A stretch of 64,000 nt of DNA, taken from Hemicordylus capensis. Its lineage: Eukaryota > Chordata > Lepidosauria > Squamata > Cordylidae. The stretch spans positions 144,704,857-144,768,856 of the forward strand of contig NC_069657.1 of NCBI RefSeq assembly GCF_027244095.1, given 5' to 3'. Under the pieces are notes generated by a model. The model was not told the origin of the DNA and did no database searches. It saw only the letters and a list, made by a program, of their open reading frames with translations. Below are positions 42,808-53,985 of this stretch, piece after piece (the stretch's first letter is position 1; each line of letters starts with the position of its first letter). The position numbers and the translations under genes were made by a program.

Positions 42808-43657
42808 TAGGGGTGTGCAGAACCAGTTTGAATCAAACCATGTTCAGTTTGAACCAGTTGAGTTTAACTTGTTTGAACTAAAACTGGACTGGCCTCAAAA
42901 AAAGGTGGCTGGTATGAATACAAACAGGACCGGGCCTGGTCCCTATCGGGCCGATTCAACCCAGTTTGAGGGCTAGCTTTAAAAGGAAATCTGGTGAGGA
43001 GTAGCTTTTACAAACAAAGTGGTGGGGGGATCCTTTAAAAGTCTTCTAAGGGTGGCTGAGGAGGGCACCTTACCAGCTTCGGTGGTGGTAACCCAGCAGC
43101 AGCAACTTCTCTAAACCGCACTAACGCTCCCCTCCAGCAGTGCAGACCAGTGGCGGCTCCGTTCCAGCCTCTGCAAATGCACAGTGGCTATATGCATATA
43201 TCCTGTGGATGCACAGAGGCCATTTGCATGACTATGGAAATTTTTGTGGTCATGCAAATGGCCTCCGTGCATCTGTGGAGGTCATGTAAATGGAGGACTC
43301 CATGCATTTGTGGAGGCCAGAACTGGGATGCATGCTGCCAGTCCATGCATCTGTGCGGGAGTGCTGGCAGGGTTTAGAGGAGCTATTGCCAAAGCTGGTA
43401 GGGTGCCCTCTCGTCACCCCACACCTGTCCACCCTGAGAAGACTTTTAAAGGACTCCCCCACCTCTTTGTTTGTAAAGGGGAATCCTCACCAGATTCCCC
43501 TTTACAAGCATAGCCCTAGAACCAGTTTGACCAAGTTTGACTGAATGGACTGGACCACTGGCCGGTTCAACCAAACCAGTTTGTGAACCAGCAGTTCAGT
43601 TTGAATTTGGTTCTAATTCAAAACAAACCACCTAACCTGGTTCTGTGAACACCCCTA
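42808..43657. mobile_element. hAT-like foldback element, complete
   Basis: The ends are TAGGGGTGTGC and (inverted) TAGGGGTGTTC. The flanks carry GGTCACAT (42800-42807) and AGTCACAT (43658-43665), matching at 7 of 8. The arms are inverted copies of about 350 bp (for example AAATCTGGTGAGGA near 42989 against TCCTCACCAGATT near 43484). The centre holds repeated CATTTGCATG- and CATCTGTGGAGG-like motifs. No transposase. Confidence 0.82.
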
Positions 43658-44044
43658 AGTCACATACCAACCTCATCTCTCTGTAAGGCTACATAGTCTG
43701 GACTCTGGCTGGAGTATGTTAGGTAAACTTCCAGTGGTTGCAACATAAAACAAAAGAAGTAAGCCCTGCATTGTAGAATGGGGGGAAAACACATTTTGTG
43801 TCCCTCTCCATCAATTCATCAATGTTCTAACCATTACATGGATGAAGGTGTGGCAGTGGAGAATCTGGACATACTCAGGAACTCTGGCTATGCTCAGCTT
43901 CATTAAAAATCAGATTGTGCTGTGTATGTGAAGACACCTGAGCTTGCTGGCATTGCTTTTGATTTGGTTTCTTTGGGGTTTACGCCCCACAAGTCCTAGT
44001 CATCCAACATCCTAACCAGTACCCTATACTGCTGCACAATCTCA
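43658..44044. other. Unassigned spacer
   Basis: No gene recognised. Confidence 0.35.
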
Positions 44045-44260
44045 TCAGGCGGGTGCTACGTCAGGATATGATAGCAGTCTTCAGATATCTGAAGGGCTGT
44101 TACAGTGAAGGAGGAGTGGACATGTTTTCTGTTACTCCTGGGGACAGAACTAAAACCGATGAGTTACAATTATTGTCGAGGATCACTCTCATGAACAGAT
44201 CAACCTTAGAGGTACTGTTGGTGAAACGCTGCTAATCTCATGTCCCCCAGCACAATTTGA
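44045..44260 (+). mobile_element. CR1-type LINE ORF2 C-terminal fragment
   Basis: The reading gives DMIAVFRYLKGCYSEGGVDM and then a region that in CR1-type elements precedes the LWNSLP motif. The short match ends near 44225. Orientation and family are inferred from this wording only. Confidence 0.5.
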
Positions 44261-45847
44261 ACATGCTGAATTAAAGATTGATGTATACCAAGATAGATTT
44301 TGTATTTTTTGGTACTCAAAAATCAAAATGCCAACTAAAATTGGTTCCTAGTAGAGCTTCATGAGCAGCCTGAATGTGGAACGATGTTTTCATGTCACAC
44401 TGCACGCCATATCATATACCCCCATAACTAGGAGACTTTCCTCTATCAAATGCAGAATGATTCTGCTCAGCCCAAATCGTTGGTCTCATGTAAAATGCAC
44501 TAATGCACCATGCCCCGCTTGGCAACACTTATCATTAAGAAACTTGAGGTATTGCACTCCAAAATAAGCCTTGGATCACCTCAAACTACACACACCATGA
44601 TTATAAGACTCTCTCTTACAAGATTTAGAACCCAATCCATTAATCAGCGTGTTGAACTGCATTGACTTAGATGCTTCACAAGGCTGTACAGATTCTGGAC
44701 AACATGAGGTATCTTTGGTGGTGCCAGACACTCTCCTATCATCCTCTATCTTGATTTGGACCTCAAAGAAGAAGGAAAATGTGTGTGAATGGAGGAAATG
44801 TTGTATGTGGGCACAGTTTGTGGCATTGCATAACACTTGGAGGTCCCCAAGGAGGCAGGAGCAGCAGCAGGGCAAGGTATCTTTAAAAGGGGGGGGCTCG
44901 TGGCAGCAGTGGGACCTCCAAAGCCCTTCAGGTCCAGACTAATTTTGGACCTAGGCACATGGCAAATGTGAGTAGTGCAGTTAATCAACCCCACCACGCT
45001 CCGGCATGCTCTGCATCCATACCCCCTGCTCTTCCCAAGTAGAGAACTCTGCACTCTGAACTACCAGTAAGGAACTCTGCACTCATTACTGATCATGGAA
45101 GAAATGCGAGCCAAGTCAACAACTCTATCCACTATCTTATTTTTAAATAACAACAACAACTAATGGGAATTCTTACTGAACTCTGGATGGAGTAGTGCAG
45201 AAACAGTTCTGTTTAAAACTCATTAAGGAGAAACAGTACAAGCATGCCCAAAGCCCCACATAGCAGATCCTCAGGTGGTTATGACAAAAGAGTATACTTT
45301 AATGATATGGGCCTCACCTGAGTTTCAGGGATTTGATTACTGGCCAATACCAAACCAACTATAAAATTAGCCATGCCTTTTATATAGCTTACTTTTTAGC
45401 TTTGGGAATGATATCTTGTCCTCTTCACAGGTAAGATTCCTCAGGTTTAAGATGCTTTCTGATTAACGAAATGAACATATTAAGTGCTAGTAAAAATCTT
45501 TATTTCTGGCAATTAGATCTATGGATGACTTAATTATCTGATATCTGGAAACTAAATAAATGCTCTGGGGTTAATCTTTATTTTCCTTTTCTTCCCACTC
45601 CCCCATAAATGTTGGTTAGAGTTTGACAGCATTTTTTCTTTTTTTCTTTTTTAGTATTTTGTTAGCAATTTTCACAGAAAATGTTCTGAATGGTAATACA
45701 TCCCTGGCCATAGTTGTAGTATTTGTGCAATTAAATGTATTTTGCTGTGTGAACCAACCACACCTTAATATTCATGATGCTTTTATAAGCAGCAGATGTG
45801 TTTTTCTTACACTCTGGAATGTCCTCCAGTGAATGCCTATTTCTATC
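44261..45847. other. Unassigned spacer
   Basis: No coding region recognised. A short G run lies near 44891, and AAGGAACTCTGCACTC / AGAGAACTCTGCACTC (about 45040 and 45069) is a local duplication. Confidence 0.35.
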
Positions 45848-46207
45848 CATACTGGCTGATTTCCCAACTAATAGTGCACATGCATAGCAAAAAAAAAAAA
45901 AAAGGCAAATAAACAAACCCTCAAGTGCACCATTAGTCATCCCACTTCTGAAGTGGTGATGTTCATGTGGATGGGGTATGATTTTTACTGATCCCCTCCC
46001 CCCACCAGAAGTACTGTGTTGCATGACCCTCAAGAATCTACTTCTGGGTTGCAAACAGCACTTCTGGAGAGAGAGGGGATCAGTGGAATTGTCTTCCCAC
46101 CCACCCACAATTATCCCTGCTTCAGAAGTAGGACCTCTAGTGCTGCGCTTGCTCCCCGCCTCCCACTCTGCATGCACACTGTTAGTGGGCATTTCAGCCA
46201 CTGTATT
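45848..46207. mobile_element. Foldback MITE candidate (not the TAGGGATG family)
   Basis: The left end CTGGCTGATTTCCCAACTAA then TAGTGCACATGCA pairs with the inverted right end GTGGCTGAAATGCCCACTAA then CAGTGTGCATGCA. The arms extend inward past CCACTTCTGAAG (left) and its counterpart CTACTTCTGAAG (right, inverted), so about 150 bp of each arm is paired. No transposase and no clear target duplication. Confidence 0.55.
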
Positions 46208-46484
46208 TAAAAGATACACACACAAGTCAGACTACAAATAATTATGTTGATCATTAATTCTATTAAGCATAATTAGAAGCTCCTTGACCTAATATGAAGC
46301 CCTTCATACTGAGGGCATTTAGGCTACCATTTTACATGGAAGGATAGAGACCAAGGCTGACACACAGACTAATGCTGTGCAAATGTAGCCCCAAAACGTG
46401 TGTGTACAGTGGCTACATGCCTGCTTCTGAAGCATGTGTTTTCAAGCACAGGAGGGCAATTTTTGCCAATCTCCCCTTCACCCA

Positions 46485-46850
46485 GAAGCACTCTCTGCAA
46501 AGTGAAGTACTTTTTCACACAATGTATAATCAACTTATGGAATTCTCTGCCATAAGATATGGTGACAGCCAACAGTCTGGATGGCTTTAAGGGGGGGTTA
46601 GATAAATTCATGGGGGACAGGTCTATCAATGGCTACTAGTCGGAGGGCTATAGGCCACTCCAGCCTCAGAGGCAAGATGCCTCTAAATACCAGTTGCAGG
46701 GGAGTAGCAGTAGGAGAGAGGGCATGCCCTCAACTCCTGCCTTTAGGCTTCCAGTGGCATCTGATGGGCCACTATGTGAAGCAGGATGCTGGACTTGATG
46801 GGCCTTGGGCCTGATCCAGAAGGCTTTTCCTGTGTTATTATGTAATGTGC
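46485..46850 (+). repeat. CR1-type LINE 3' region
   Basis: The series TTTTCACACAATGTATAATC, GGAATTCTCTGCC, GATGGCTTTAAG, ATCAATGGCTACTAGTC and GGACTTGATGGGCCTTGG, ending in CTGTGTTATTATGTA, is a very common reptile/bird LINE 3' region. Not coding here. Confidence 0.6.
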
Positions 46851-47226
46851 AATAAGTCCCTGAGGATTAATTGTGGTGTTAAATAAAAAACCAAAATTCC
46901 AATGCAGAATATTGTAATGTATCTCACTGAGGAGAAAAATCAAATGATACAATATAAGCCTGTGTAGAAATTTGGCTATAATTTCTTTCTTGCTGGAATT
47001 TCAGGAACGATAGGCTGAATATTTTCCCAAAAAACTGATTGTCACTCATTATTACACTCAGTGCAATTAAAAAAAAATGTACTGTGGATGCAATTCAGAT
47101 CCATGTAATCAACCAGAATGTTGCCACTGACTTCAATTGAATATGAAAGAAACAAATATATTGTTGAACTTCATTTCCAGATGATTTTAAAATAGCAGTC
47201 CAGTAATCATACTGCTGTTAACATTT
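46851..47226. other. OR 3 upstream flank
   Basis: AT-rich, no gene. No clear copy of the conserved block seen upstream of OR 1 and OR 2. Confidence 0.35.
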
Positions 47227-47250
47227 TTTTTAATCCTTTGACAGATGGTA
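47227..47250 (+). promoter_or_regulatory. Candidate splice acceptor upstream of OR 3
   Basis: The tract TTTTTTTTAATCCTTTGACAG ends in AG at 47243-47244, 10 bases before the ATG. The position fits the common OR gene structure. Confidence 0.5.
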
Positions 47251-47254
47251 AACA

Positions 47255-48190
47255 ATGAAGCAAAATCAGACTTCTGTAATGGAGTTCATTCTTGTAGGAT
47301 TCATGGACCATCCACAACTTCAGTTCCCTCTCTTCATCTTTTTCCTGGGAATCTACCTTACCACAATGGTAGGGAATACTGGGATACTTATATTAACCAT
47401 GATTGATTCTCACCTTCAAACTCCCATGTACTTTTTCCTTAGAAACCTCTCCATTGTAGATATTGGTTATTCTACGGCCATTGCCCCCAAGTTGTTGATG
47501 ACCTTTGTGGCAGGAAATGCAAGCATTTCCTTCACAGGATGCACAGTGCAATTTTTCTTTTTTTGTCTCTTTGTGACCACTGAAGGTTGTCTTCTAGCTG
47601 CAATGGCCTATGATCGCTTCACAGCCATCTGCAACCCCTTGCTCTATTTTGCTGTTATGTCTAAAAAGTTTTGTACCATGTTAGTGATAGGCGCATATGC
47701 CTGTGGTGCTACAAGTTCAACTATTCATACAATTTTCATATTTAGTCTGAACTATTGTAGTCCAAACATCATTAATCATTTTTTCTGTGATGTCCCTCCA
47801 ATGCTTCAGCTGTCCTGTTCAGACACCAATACCACTCGTACTATGCATTTTGTCATATCAACTATTATTGCATTGACTACTTTTCTGATTGTCTTGGTCT
47901 CCTACATAGCCATTGTTTTTGCTATCCTAAGGATTCATTCCACCCAGGGCAGGTACAAAGCCTTTTCTACTTGTGCCTCCCATCTGACCACTGTCACCAT
48001 CTTCTTTGGCACCATCATCTTTATGTATATACGGCCTGGCTCTAGTGTCTCAATGAATCAGGACAAAATAGTTTCTGTGTTCTACACTCTTGTGATCTCC
48101 TTTCTCAACCCATTAATCTACAGCCTCAGGAATAAAGATGTGAAGGATGCTGTTAATAGGATACTAGACAGGATGAGATTTCTGAAGTAA
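47255..48190 (+). CDS. Class II olfactory receptor 3 (OR5/8/9-like), intact
   Basis: A 311-residue seven-helix receptor. Features: N-glycosylation site NQT at residue 4, TPMYFFLRNLS in loop 1/TM2, [15 protein letters not shown] at the TM3/loop 2 border, FFCDVPPMLQLSC with the loop-2 disulfide Cys, [13 protein letters not shown] in TM6 and a TM7 reading [12 protein letters not shown]. The last differs from the near-universal PMLNP by lacking the first proline, a small departure that may alter TM7 packing but leaves NPLIY intact. It is the most divergent of the four intact genes here, with no close duplicate in the window. The start is fixed by the typical N-terminus and the acceptor-like site just before it. 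Confidence 0.95.
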   Translation: MKQNQTSVMEFILVGFMDHPQLQFPLFIFFLGIYLTTMVGNTGILILTMIDSHLQTPMYFFLRNLSIVDIGYSTAIAPKLLMTFVAGNASISFTGCTVQFFFFCLFVTTEGCLLAAMAYDRFTAICNPLLYFAVMSKKFCTMLVIGAYACGATSSTIHTIFIFSLNYCSPNIINHFFCDVPPMLQLSCSDTNTTRTMHFVISTIIALTTFLIVLVSYIAIVFAILRIHSTQGRYKAFSTCASHLTTVTIFFGTIIFMYIRPGSSVSMNQDKIVSVFYTLVISFLNPLIYSLRNKDVKDAVNRILDRMRFLK

Positions 48191-48738
48191 AAATAGTATG
48201 AAAATGACCTTTTCTAAACACTGATGAAAGAGGGGGGGTGTTTATTGTACATAAGTTCAGTGCTACATGTTGGGATAACAAGCAGGGAAGAGTACTTTAA
48301 TCTCAAACCTCAACCAGACAGGTACTAAAATGAAGTTGGAAAGGCAAACTACTCCCCTGACCACCCCGCCCCCACACACACTTAAAAAATACCTTACTTT
48401 CACCTCTGTTTAGAGTCTATTCAGATTTTGTTGCATCCCTAATGATGACATTGTGTGCAACACTGTCTGATCTGATATCTCTTACAACCCTCTGGAAATT
48501 CACAATCTCTCTCCTCATGTTCCTTTTCCCTCTTCCATTTATCTTTCTCATGGCTCCAGTGCTGGTGGCAGAATAATGCAGAGACTTTATCTTCTCCTTC
48601 GCTTCTCCTCTCTACTGCCTGGTATAGAGTCATCACACCATGCCAGCTGCAAGGAAAGTGGGAAGTATAGTTTTTTCAGCACCGCTGACACATTTTATTG
48701 TAAACTCCCCAGAGATGTGGGTTTGGGGCTGAATAATT
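48191..48738. other. OR 3 downstream flank, no gene seen
   Basis: No gene or clear repeat recognised. Confidence 0.35.
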
Positions 48739-48770
48739 ATGATAGATAGATAGATAGATAGATAGATAAA
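48739..48770. repeat. (GATA)n microsatellite
   Basis: Direct run of GATA repeats. Confidence 0.95.
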
Positions 48771-49454
48771 TAAATGACAGAAGTGCTGGCAAGACTACAA
48801 TTCCCAGTCCTCCTTGCACCTAATATACTGCAATGACTGTGTATTGAGAACCCACATTCTGTCTGCCTCCCCTGCCTCATGTTTAATATAGCATGCCAGA
48901 TACAACTATGGCTGGGAGCTGTAGTCTTTCCAATGCTTCTGCTATGAGTCAATAGTGCTGGAAAAATTACAGCACCCAAGCTCCTTTCTTCTAGCATACG
49001 GTGATGATTCCATGTCAGACACTGCAGGAAAAAAACATCTCTCCATTCTCCTGCTTCTATGACTACAGTCACAAGAAAGGGAAGTGGGGGAAGATGAGAC
49101 TTAGAGGAGGGAGAGGGAAGTTCTTTCTAGCTTGAATTAAAATTCAGCATGGGGAATAATTCTTTATATCATCATGCATTTTTCACTTTGTTAGGGAGTA
49201 TGATGACAGTTTTGGTTACTGACCTACCTGGAATAAAATTTAGAGCCATCACTGCACACAAGTTATCAGGTTAAGAAGAAGGTACAGTGCATTCTGCAAC
49301 TGCTGTATAATATATGTCCTCAAACTTCATCCACTTTGATTCAAAATGCAACCCTCAACCACTCATCATGCTTGCCTGAAATAAGGCAAGCATTTCCATT
49401 TTCAATTACTCACCTTTTCCAGCTCTGATTTTTATTTCTTTGCTTAATTTTTAA
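48771..49454. other. Unassigned spacer
   Basis: The phrases GACTACAATTCCCAGTCC and GGGAGCTGTAGTC suggest an old short interspersed element. No gene. Confidence 0.3.
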
Positions 49455-49921
49455 CATTTATACAAGTTCCTTGTTGTTCATGGGAGTTTGGTTCCCACCA
49501 ATTAGCATGAATTTGGAAACCGTGAAGAATGAACCTTGAGTCAGTGGGAATCGGCAGGTTAGGTACCTTGCTCTGGGGAAAAAAGGCTAAAAAAATGAGG
49601 GAGGGGGAAGAAATAAGGGTAGTAAAGCATAGTACATTGGTTTCCAGGAATGCCCCACAAATTCCCCAGATCCTCATTTTAAAAAAAAATAATCTTTTTT
49701 CTCATTATTTACAAAAAAAGAGGCACAAAATGGCCATGTTTCAAAATGGCTGCCGGAAATGACATCAGAAGTTATTTACGGCCACTCAGGAATCACAGAT
49801 GGGGGAAAGTGCCTATATTTCATGCTGCGGATTTTAAAAAGGGGGGTCTCTAAGACCTATCCACAGATACACGAAACCACGATCTGCGAAACCGTGGATA
49901 ACAAGGATCTCCTGAATACAA
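49455..49921. mobile_element. Possible pogo/Tigger-like MITE
   Basis: The left end CAAGTTCCTTGTTGTTCATGG resembles the inverted right end CAGGAGATCCTTGTTATCCACGG, and both recall Tigger-type ends with a TCGTTATCCACGG core. The interior has GAAACCGTGG-type motifs on both sides. The TA target site is only clear on the left. Confidence 0.45.
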
Positions 49922-50070
49922 TTTTTCAGCTCAGTCTCCCAAAATGGTTTTCATAAAAGCATTTTTAAAAAACTATTAATGTGATTAATTAACAGCAAAT
50001 AAGAGCTAGATCTTTTCATGTGGCACTCTGAAATCAGGTCATCTGAAAGGCTGTGTCTGTCTCTCCCCCA
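49922..50070. other. Unassigned spacer
   Basis: Short AT-rich stretch; its last eight bases (50063-50070) are the left target duplication of the next element. Confidence 0.5.
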
Positions 50071-50516
50071 TAGGGATGAGCACAAACTAATTTGTGCACT
50101 CTTGGGAGGGAGGGGTGGTTCTGTAAGGGGCAGGGAGGGTGCCCTTACCTGCCCCACTGCTTCCCCGCCACCAGTGCTCTTCCAAAAAGCATTGGTGCTG
50201 GGCAGCAGTGTACCTTCTTGCAGCCCTGGTGAACATCACCACACAAATGGCCAATGTGTGCGTGCACAGCACACACATGCATCAGCCATTTGTGTGGCAA
50301 CATTTACCGGGGCTGCAAGAAGATACACTGCAGCCCCACACCAATGCTTTTGGGGAGAGTTCTGGTTGGGGGGGAGCAGCATGGCAGGTAAAGGCAACCT
50401 CCCTGGCCCCTTAAAAGACTCCACACCCCACCTCTGAACCATGTTAAAACACAGGACTTTCAAACTGGTTTGGTGCTCCAGAAAAGGAGTGCCAAACCAG
50501 TTCATGCACATCCCTA
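50071..50516. mobile_element. hAT-like foldback MITE, complete, 446 bp
   Basis: The ends are TAGGGATGAGC and (inverted) TAGGGATGTGC. Flanks CTCCCCCA (50063-50070) and CTCCTCCA (50517-50524) agree at 7 of 8. The arms are inverted copies with a centre near 50285, where CACACACATGCATCAG-like and CCAATGTGTGCGTGC sequences face each other. Overlapping open frames on both strands simply mirror each other. Confidence 0.82.
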
Positions 50517-50809
50517 CTCCTCCACTCGAGCAAGCTGGTTGTTGGGTAGGTCTGTTGTACCCAGGGACAGAATATGACGTGCTGAGACCCTAAGCATATG
50601 TCAAGCTTGAAAGGCTAGATATGGCAATGAATATAGAAATAATAAAGGTTTGCTCTTGCTTGGCAAAGTTGCAACATAAACTAATAATCTAATACAAACA
50701 GTTATCTTGCAATAAGCCTATTTGCATTAGAAATATCTTTAAATAAAAATACATTATGTAAAGCTTGACATTTAGTCATTTTAAGCCTACTTTTCTTAAG
50801 GAAATTAAG
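50517..50809. other. Unassigned AT-rich spacer
   Basis: Begins with the right target duplication (50517-50524) of the preceding element. No gene. Confidence 0.35.
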
Positions 50810-51150
50810 CTTATGAGATCACCCAGCATTTTGTGTATGTCTGTGTTTGTCCATGAGTGTTTATGGGTGCCCCCACCCCCCATCAATGTTGCAATGCCTG
50901 GACCAATATGAACCAAATTGAAGGGACACAAATTGAAGGCAAAGTTGAAGAGACACCTCAATGCTGTAGCTTATGGTGATGTCATCCACCCTATTCAAGA
51001 TAGTGGATGTGTAAACGTTTGAGGTGTAACTGGATTAACTTATGAACTGCCTAACGGATTTGAACCAAATCTGTATTAATGGTATTGCTCCTGGGGAATT
51101 GGCAAAGACCCCGGCTATGTTTTGGGCTTGTGGGGGGAACTAGTGAGCTT
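50810..51150. repeat. Unclassified repeat sharing a motif with 52540-52600
   Basis: GATGTCATCCACCCTATTCAA followed by GATAGTGGATGTGTAAAC reappears as GATGTCATCTATCCCAATTC and GATAGTGGACTTGTGAAC near 52540. The part with CTGGACCAATATGAACCAAA is typical of certain interspersed repeats. Family unknown. Confidence 0.4.
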
Positions 51151-52489
51151 GAGTGTAGCAGCCCACCTCAGAATAAATTTGTGCAAAGCTTTGGTCTTGG
51201 AAAGAACTGACAAAGAGTTTGACAAATAGGTTTATATTAGGGCTTTAGGGTACAGGGAATGAAATAATGATTAATAGGCAACACAATATTTATTAACAAA
51301 TCTAAGACTAACAAATCAATAGGACTAGGTTAAAGCTCAAAAAGAGGCAATTTGGCTTGAGTTCCGAAATTGGTCCACTCAAGGCTGACCAGAAACATGG
51401 TCTTTAGAGAACAGCTTTGGATTTTAGAAGGAGCAAGGAGGGAGGGGAAGGAGAGGCTTGAGGGCAGAGATTAGCTATATTACCTAAATCTGTCCAGTGG
51501 GGTGTATGGACAGCCGATAGCTCAGCCGATGCAGAGGGACCTCTCTCCTTCAGAACAGGCAAGAAGGCAAAAGGCAGGGAGAGGAACCCAAGGGCCAAGC
51601 TAGGCTCCAGGAACTAGGCAAAATCCAATGGGAGTCTGATCTTGGGAGACCAGTATCTTGCAACCAAGTGTGCTGTGCAGATTGGGCTTGGAAAAAGGGC
51701 TGATCTGGAGGCAACAAGTGGGACAGTAGCAAAAGTCAAGGCAAGGCAAGATGGAGTGGCCAATGCCAAAATGTGCAGACACACAACTGATGAATCTGAG
51801 GAAGAGACACACTGCTTGAATGTGTCTTGACTAGAAATAGACAGCATTTTGCCCTGAGGCAGAATGCTGACCACACCTTTCTGTGGAAAAGATGGACAAC
51901 AGAATACATCTTTGTCCTATTCAACTTTGCTGGGAGTGCTCTTTCAGTACAAAAGATGAATAGGTCTGAGGATCCTGTATGGGGCGAAATGTAATTGGTG
52001 CATCAGGGCTTATCTCATGTTTTTTCAGAAAAATTTAGGAGTGACTAGAAATGGTTTAACAAGCTAGCTTCCCGGGCAAGCCATCTACACATTTGTTAGC
52101 ACAAGAAATGACCTGTTATCTCTTATCACTCCTTCCTGTGGAGGTGATAAGCTTGAACTGATCTGATGTGCCAACATAGGGGAGAGTATTTGGCAAGTTC
52201 TTGAGAAGAATACCACTTAATTAACTTGTGTCTACTCCAGCTTTCCCACCTTAAAGCAATCTGGAAGGTGAGCACAGGGATAGTCCTTCTGCAGTCTCAT
52301 GTTAAACTTGACCTAGAGCCACCTTTCCCCAGGCTACTTGCTAAGTGGCATATCCCATGCTCATGTGAACTGAATAGTGAACTCATGATCTCGTACATTC
52401 TGAAAGGCAAAAGTGGAAACTACAAGCTTGTAGCTCCAAAGGTATAAGGATGCTCCTAGGAGCCCCCAAACAGGCTATTTTATATTTTA
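51151..52489. other. Unassigned; possibly an old LTR-like element
   Basis: No gene recognised. TGTAGCAGCCCACCTCAGAA near 51155 could be an LTR end, but no matching opposite end or target duplication was found. Confidence 0.25.
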
Positions 52490-52631
52490 TTTTATCTGCT
52501 ACATATGTAGGGACATATAGGGATGGCTCAAGGGTGTGTAATGATGTCATCTATCCCAATTCAAGATAGTGGACTTGTGAACATTTTAGGCTGATGTGGG
52601 CTAAGCAGTGAGGATGGCAATTATTAATTAA

Positions 52632-53310
52632 GACTAGCTGGCCCTGCACAGAACATCCGTGCGCTAGGACTTTATTGCTCTCCTTAAAGTCCTGCCACAG
52701 CAAGACTTTATTGCTCAGCGTCAACCACTCCACTCGCAGCTACCCCCTCCCCTCCACTCCCCCACTCACAGCCACCCCTCTCCTCCCCACCACCAATTTC
52801 AGCCACCCCACTCACAGCAATCCCCTCTCCTCCGCTCCCCCACTCTCAGCCACCCGCTCCCCTTCACTCCCCCACTCTTTCAGCTCACCCAACTGCCACT
52901 CACTCCCTCAGTTCCAACCGCCGGACTCTGATGCCTCGCTGAGTCTCCTCATGAGGAGGATGGCCAAGCCTGGGCGAGAGAGAGAGAGTACCGAGGACCA
53001 CCCATGAAGGGCGAATGGGAATCCCTGGCTTGGATGTCCTCCTCACCAGGAGACTTGGTGAGGCATCAGAGGCCGGAAGTTGGAGCTGAGGCCATTGGAG
53101 CTGAGGGAGTGAGTGAGTATGTGATGCTGCTGCTCTTTCTTTGCCCTCCTGCTCCTCCTTGGCAGCAGCTGCCCCTCCATCCACTCCTCAGCCGCCTCCT
53201 CAGTGCCTTCTCTCACCGTGTGTTGTCAGAACTCTCTCAAGACGTGCCATGTACCACAGGATTTGTTACATACGTCCTAAGGCTTTTATAAAGAAGATGA
53301 TAGTGAAAGG
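52632..53310 (+). repeat. Unclassified CT-rich repeat (copy iv)
   Basis: The start CTAGCTGGCCCTGCACAGAA matches copies i to iii, and its right end (AACTCTCTCAAGACGTGCCA, then CACAGGATTTG) matches 2950-3010. In between, a CT-rich tract with tandem variants of CCCCTCTCCTCC and CCACTCTCAGCC is followed by an inverted pair around CTCATGAGGAGGATGGCCA (52948) and TGGATGTCCTCCTCACCAGG (53031). Confidence 0.55.
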
Positions 53311-53703
53311 AAAGTAGGCAGATTTCTTCTTACTAGAACTTGTTTTTAAATTCAGAGGCCCCTCCTATATCTTACTTAGCTTGTGCCTAAATCCAGCACT
53401 TAGCTTGTGCCTAAATCCAGTAACATCTGAGGGAAGGAAGGATTGCCTCAGCTGGAAAATGGAGAGCTGGAGCACATTATTAATCAAAGTTGGAGGAAAA
53501 ACTCAAATCCCCTTTTATCAATCCACTGCTTACCCTGCTGAAAAATTCTGAAGACAGTAGGGAGGAGGGGGGAGAGATGGAGATCCCTTTTGCCTGCCTG
53601 CCTGCCATGCCTGGCAGTTGGTGCTGCTGCCACAGGAGCAGGCTAGATATGGTCACTTCCTTTTGTCCAGAAGTGCCAGTAAATGTCACAACTGGGGGGG
53701 GAA
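53311..53703. other. Unassigned spacer
   Basis: A 22-bp tandem duplication (CTTAGCTTGTGCCTAAATCC) lies at about 53376-53420. No gene. Confidence 0.4.
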
Positions 53704-53704
53704 T

Positions 53705-53736
<32 letters not shown>

Positions 53737-53741
53737 AATTC
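53704..53741. repeat. (ATT)n microsatellite
   Basis: Direct run of ATT triplets. Confidence 0.9.
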
Positions 53742-53985
53742 AATTTCTATACTGCCCTTCCAAAAATGGCTCAGGGCGGTTTACAAAGAGATATAACAAA
53801 TAGATAAGATGGCTCCCTGTCCCCAAAGGGCTCACATTCTAAAAAGAAACATAAGACACACACCAGCAACAGTCACTGGAAGTACTGTGCTGGGGGTGGA
53901 TAGGGCCAGTTACTCTCCCCCTGCTAAATAAAGAGAATCACCACGGTAAAAGGTGCTTCTTTGCCCAGTTAGCAGGGGAAAATGT
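53742..53985 (+). repeat. Squamate interspersed repeat (same as 41691-41912)
   Basis: CCCTTCCAAAAATGGCTCAGG, then CACTGGAAGTACTGTGCTGG and TAAATAAAGAGAATCACC. Same family as 41691-41912; probable LINE/SINE 3' region. Confidence 0.6.

Noticed and set aside
51151-52489. Third LTR candidate
   Set aside because: A plausible TGTAGC-type start was seen, but no matching end and no target duplication.
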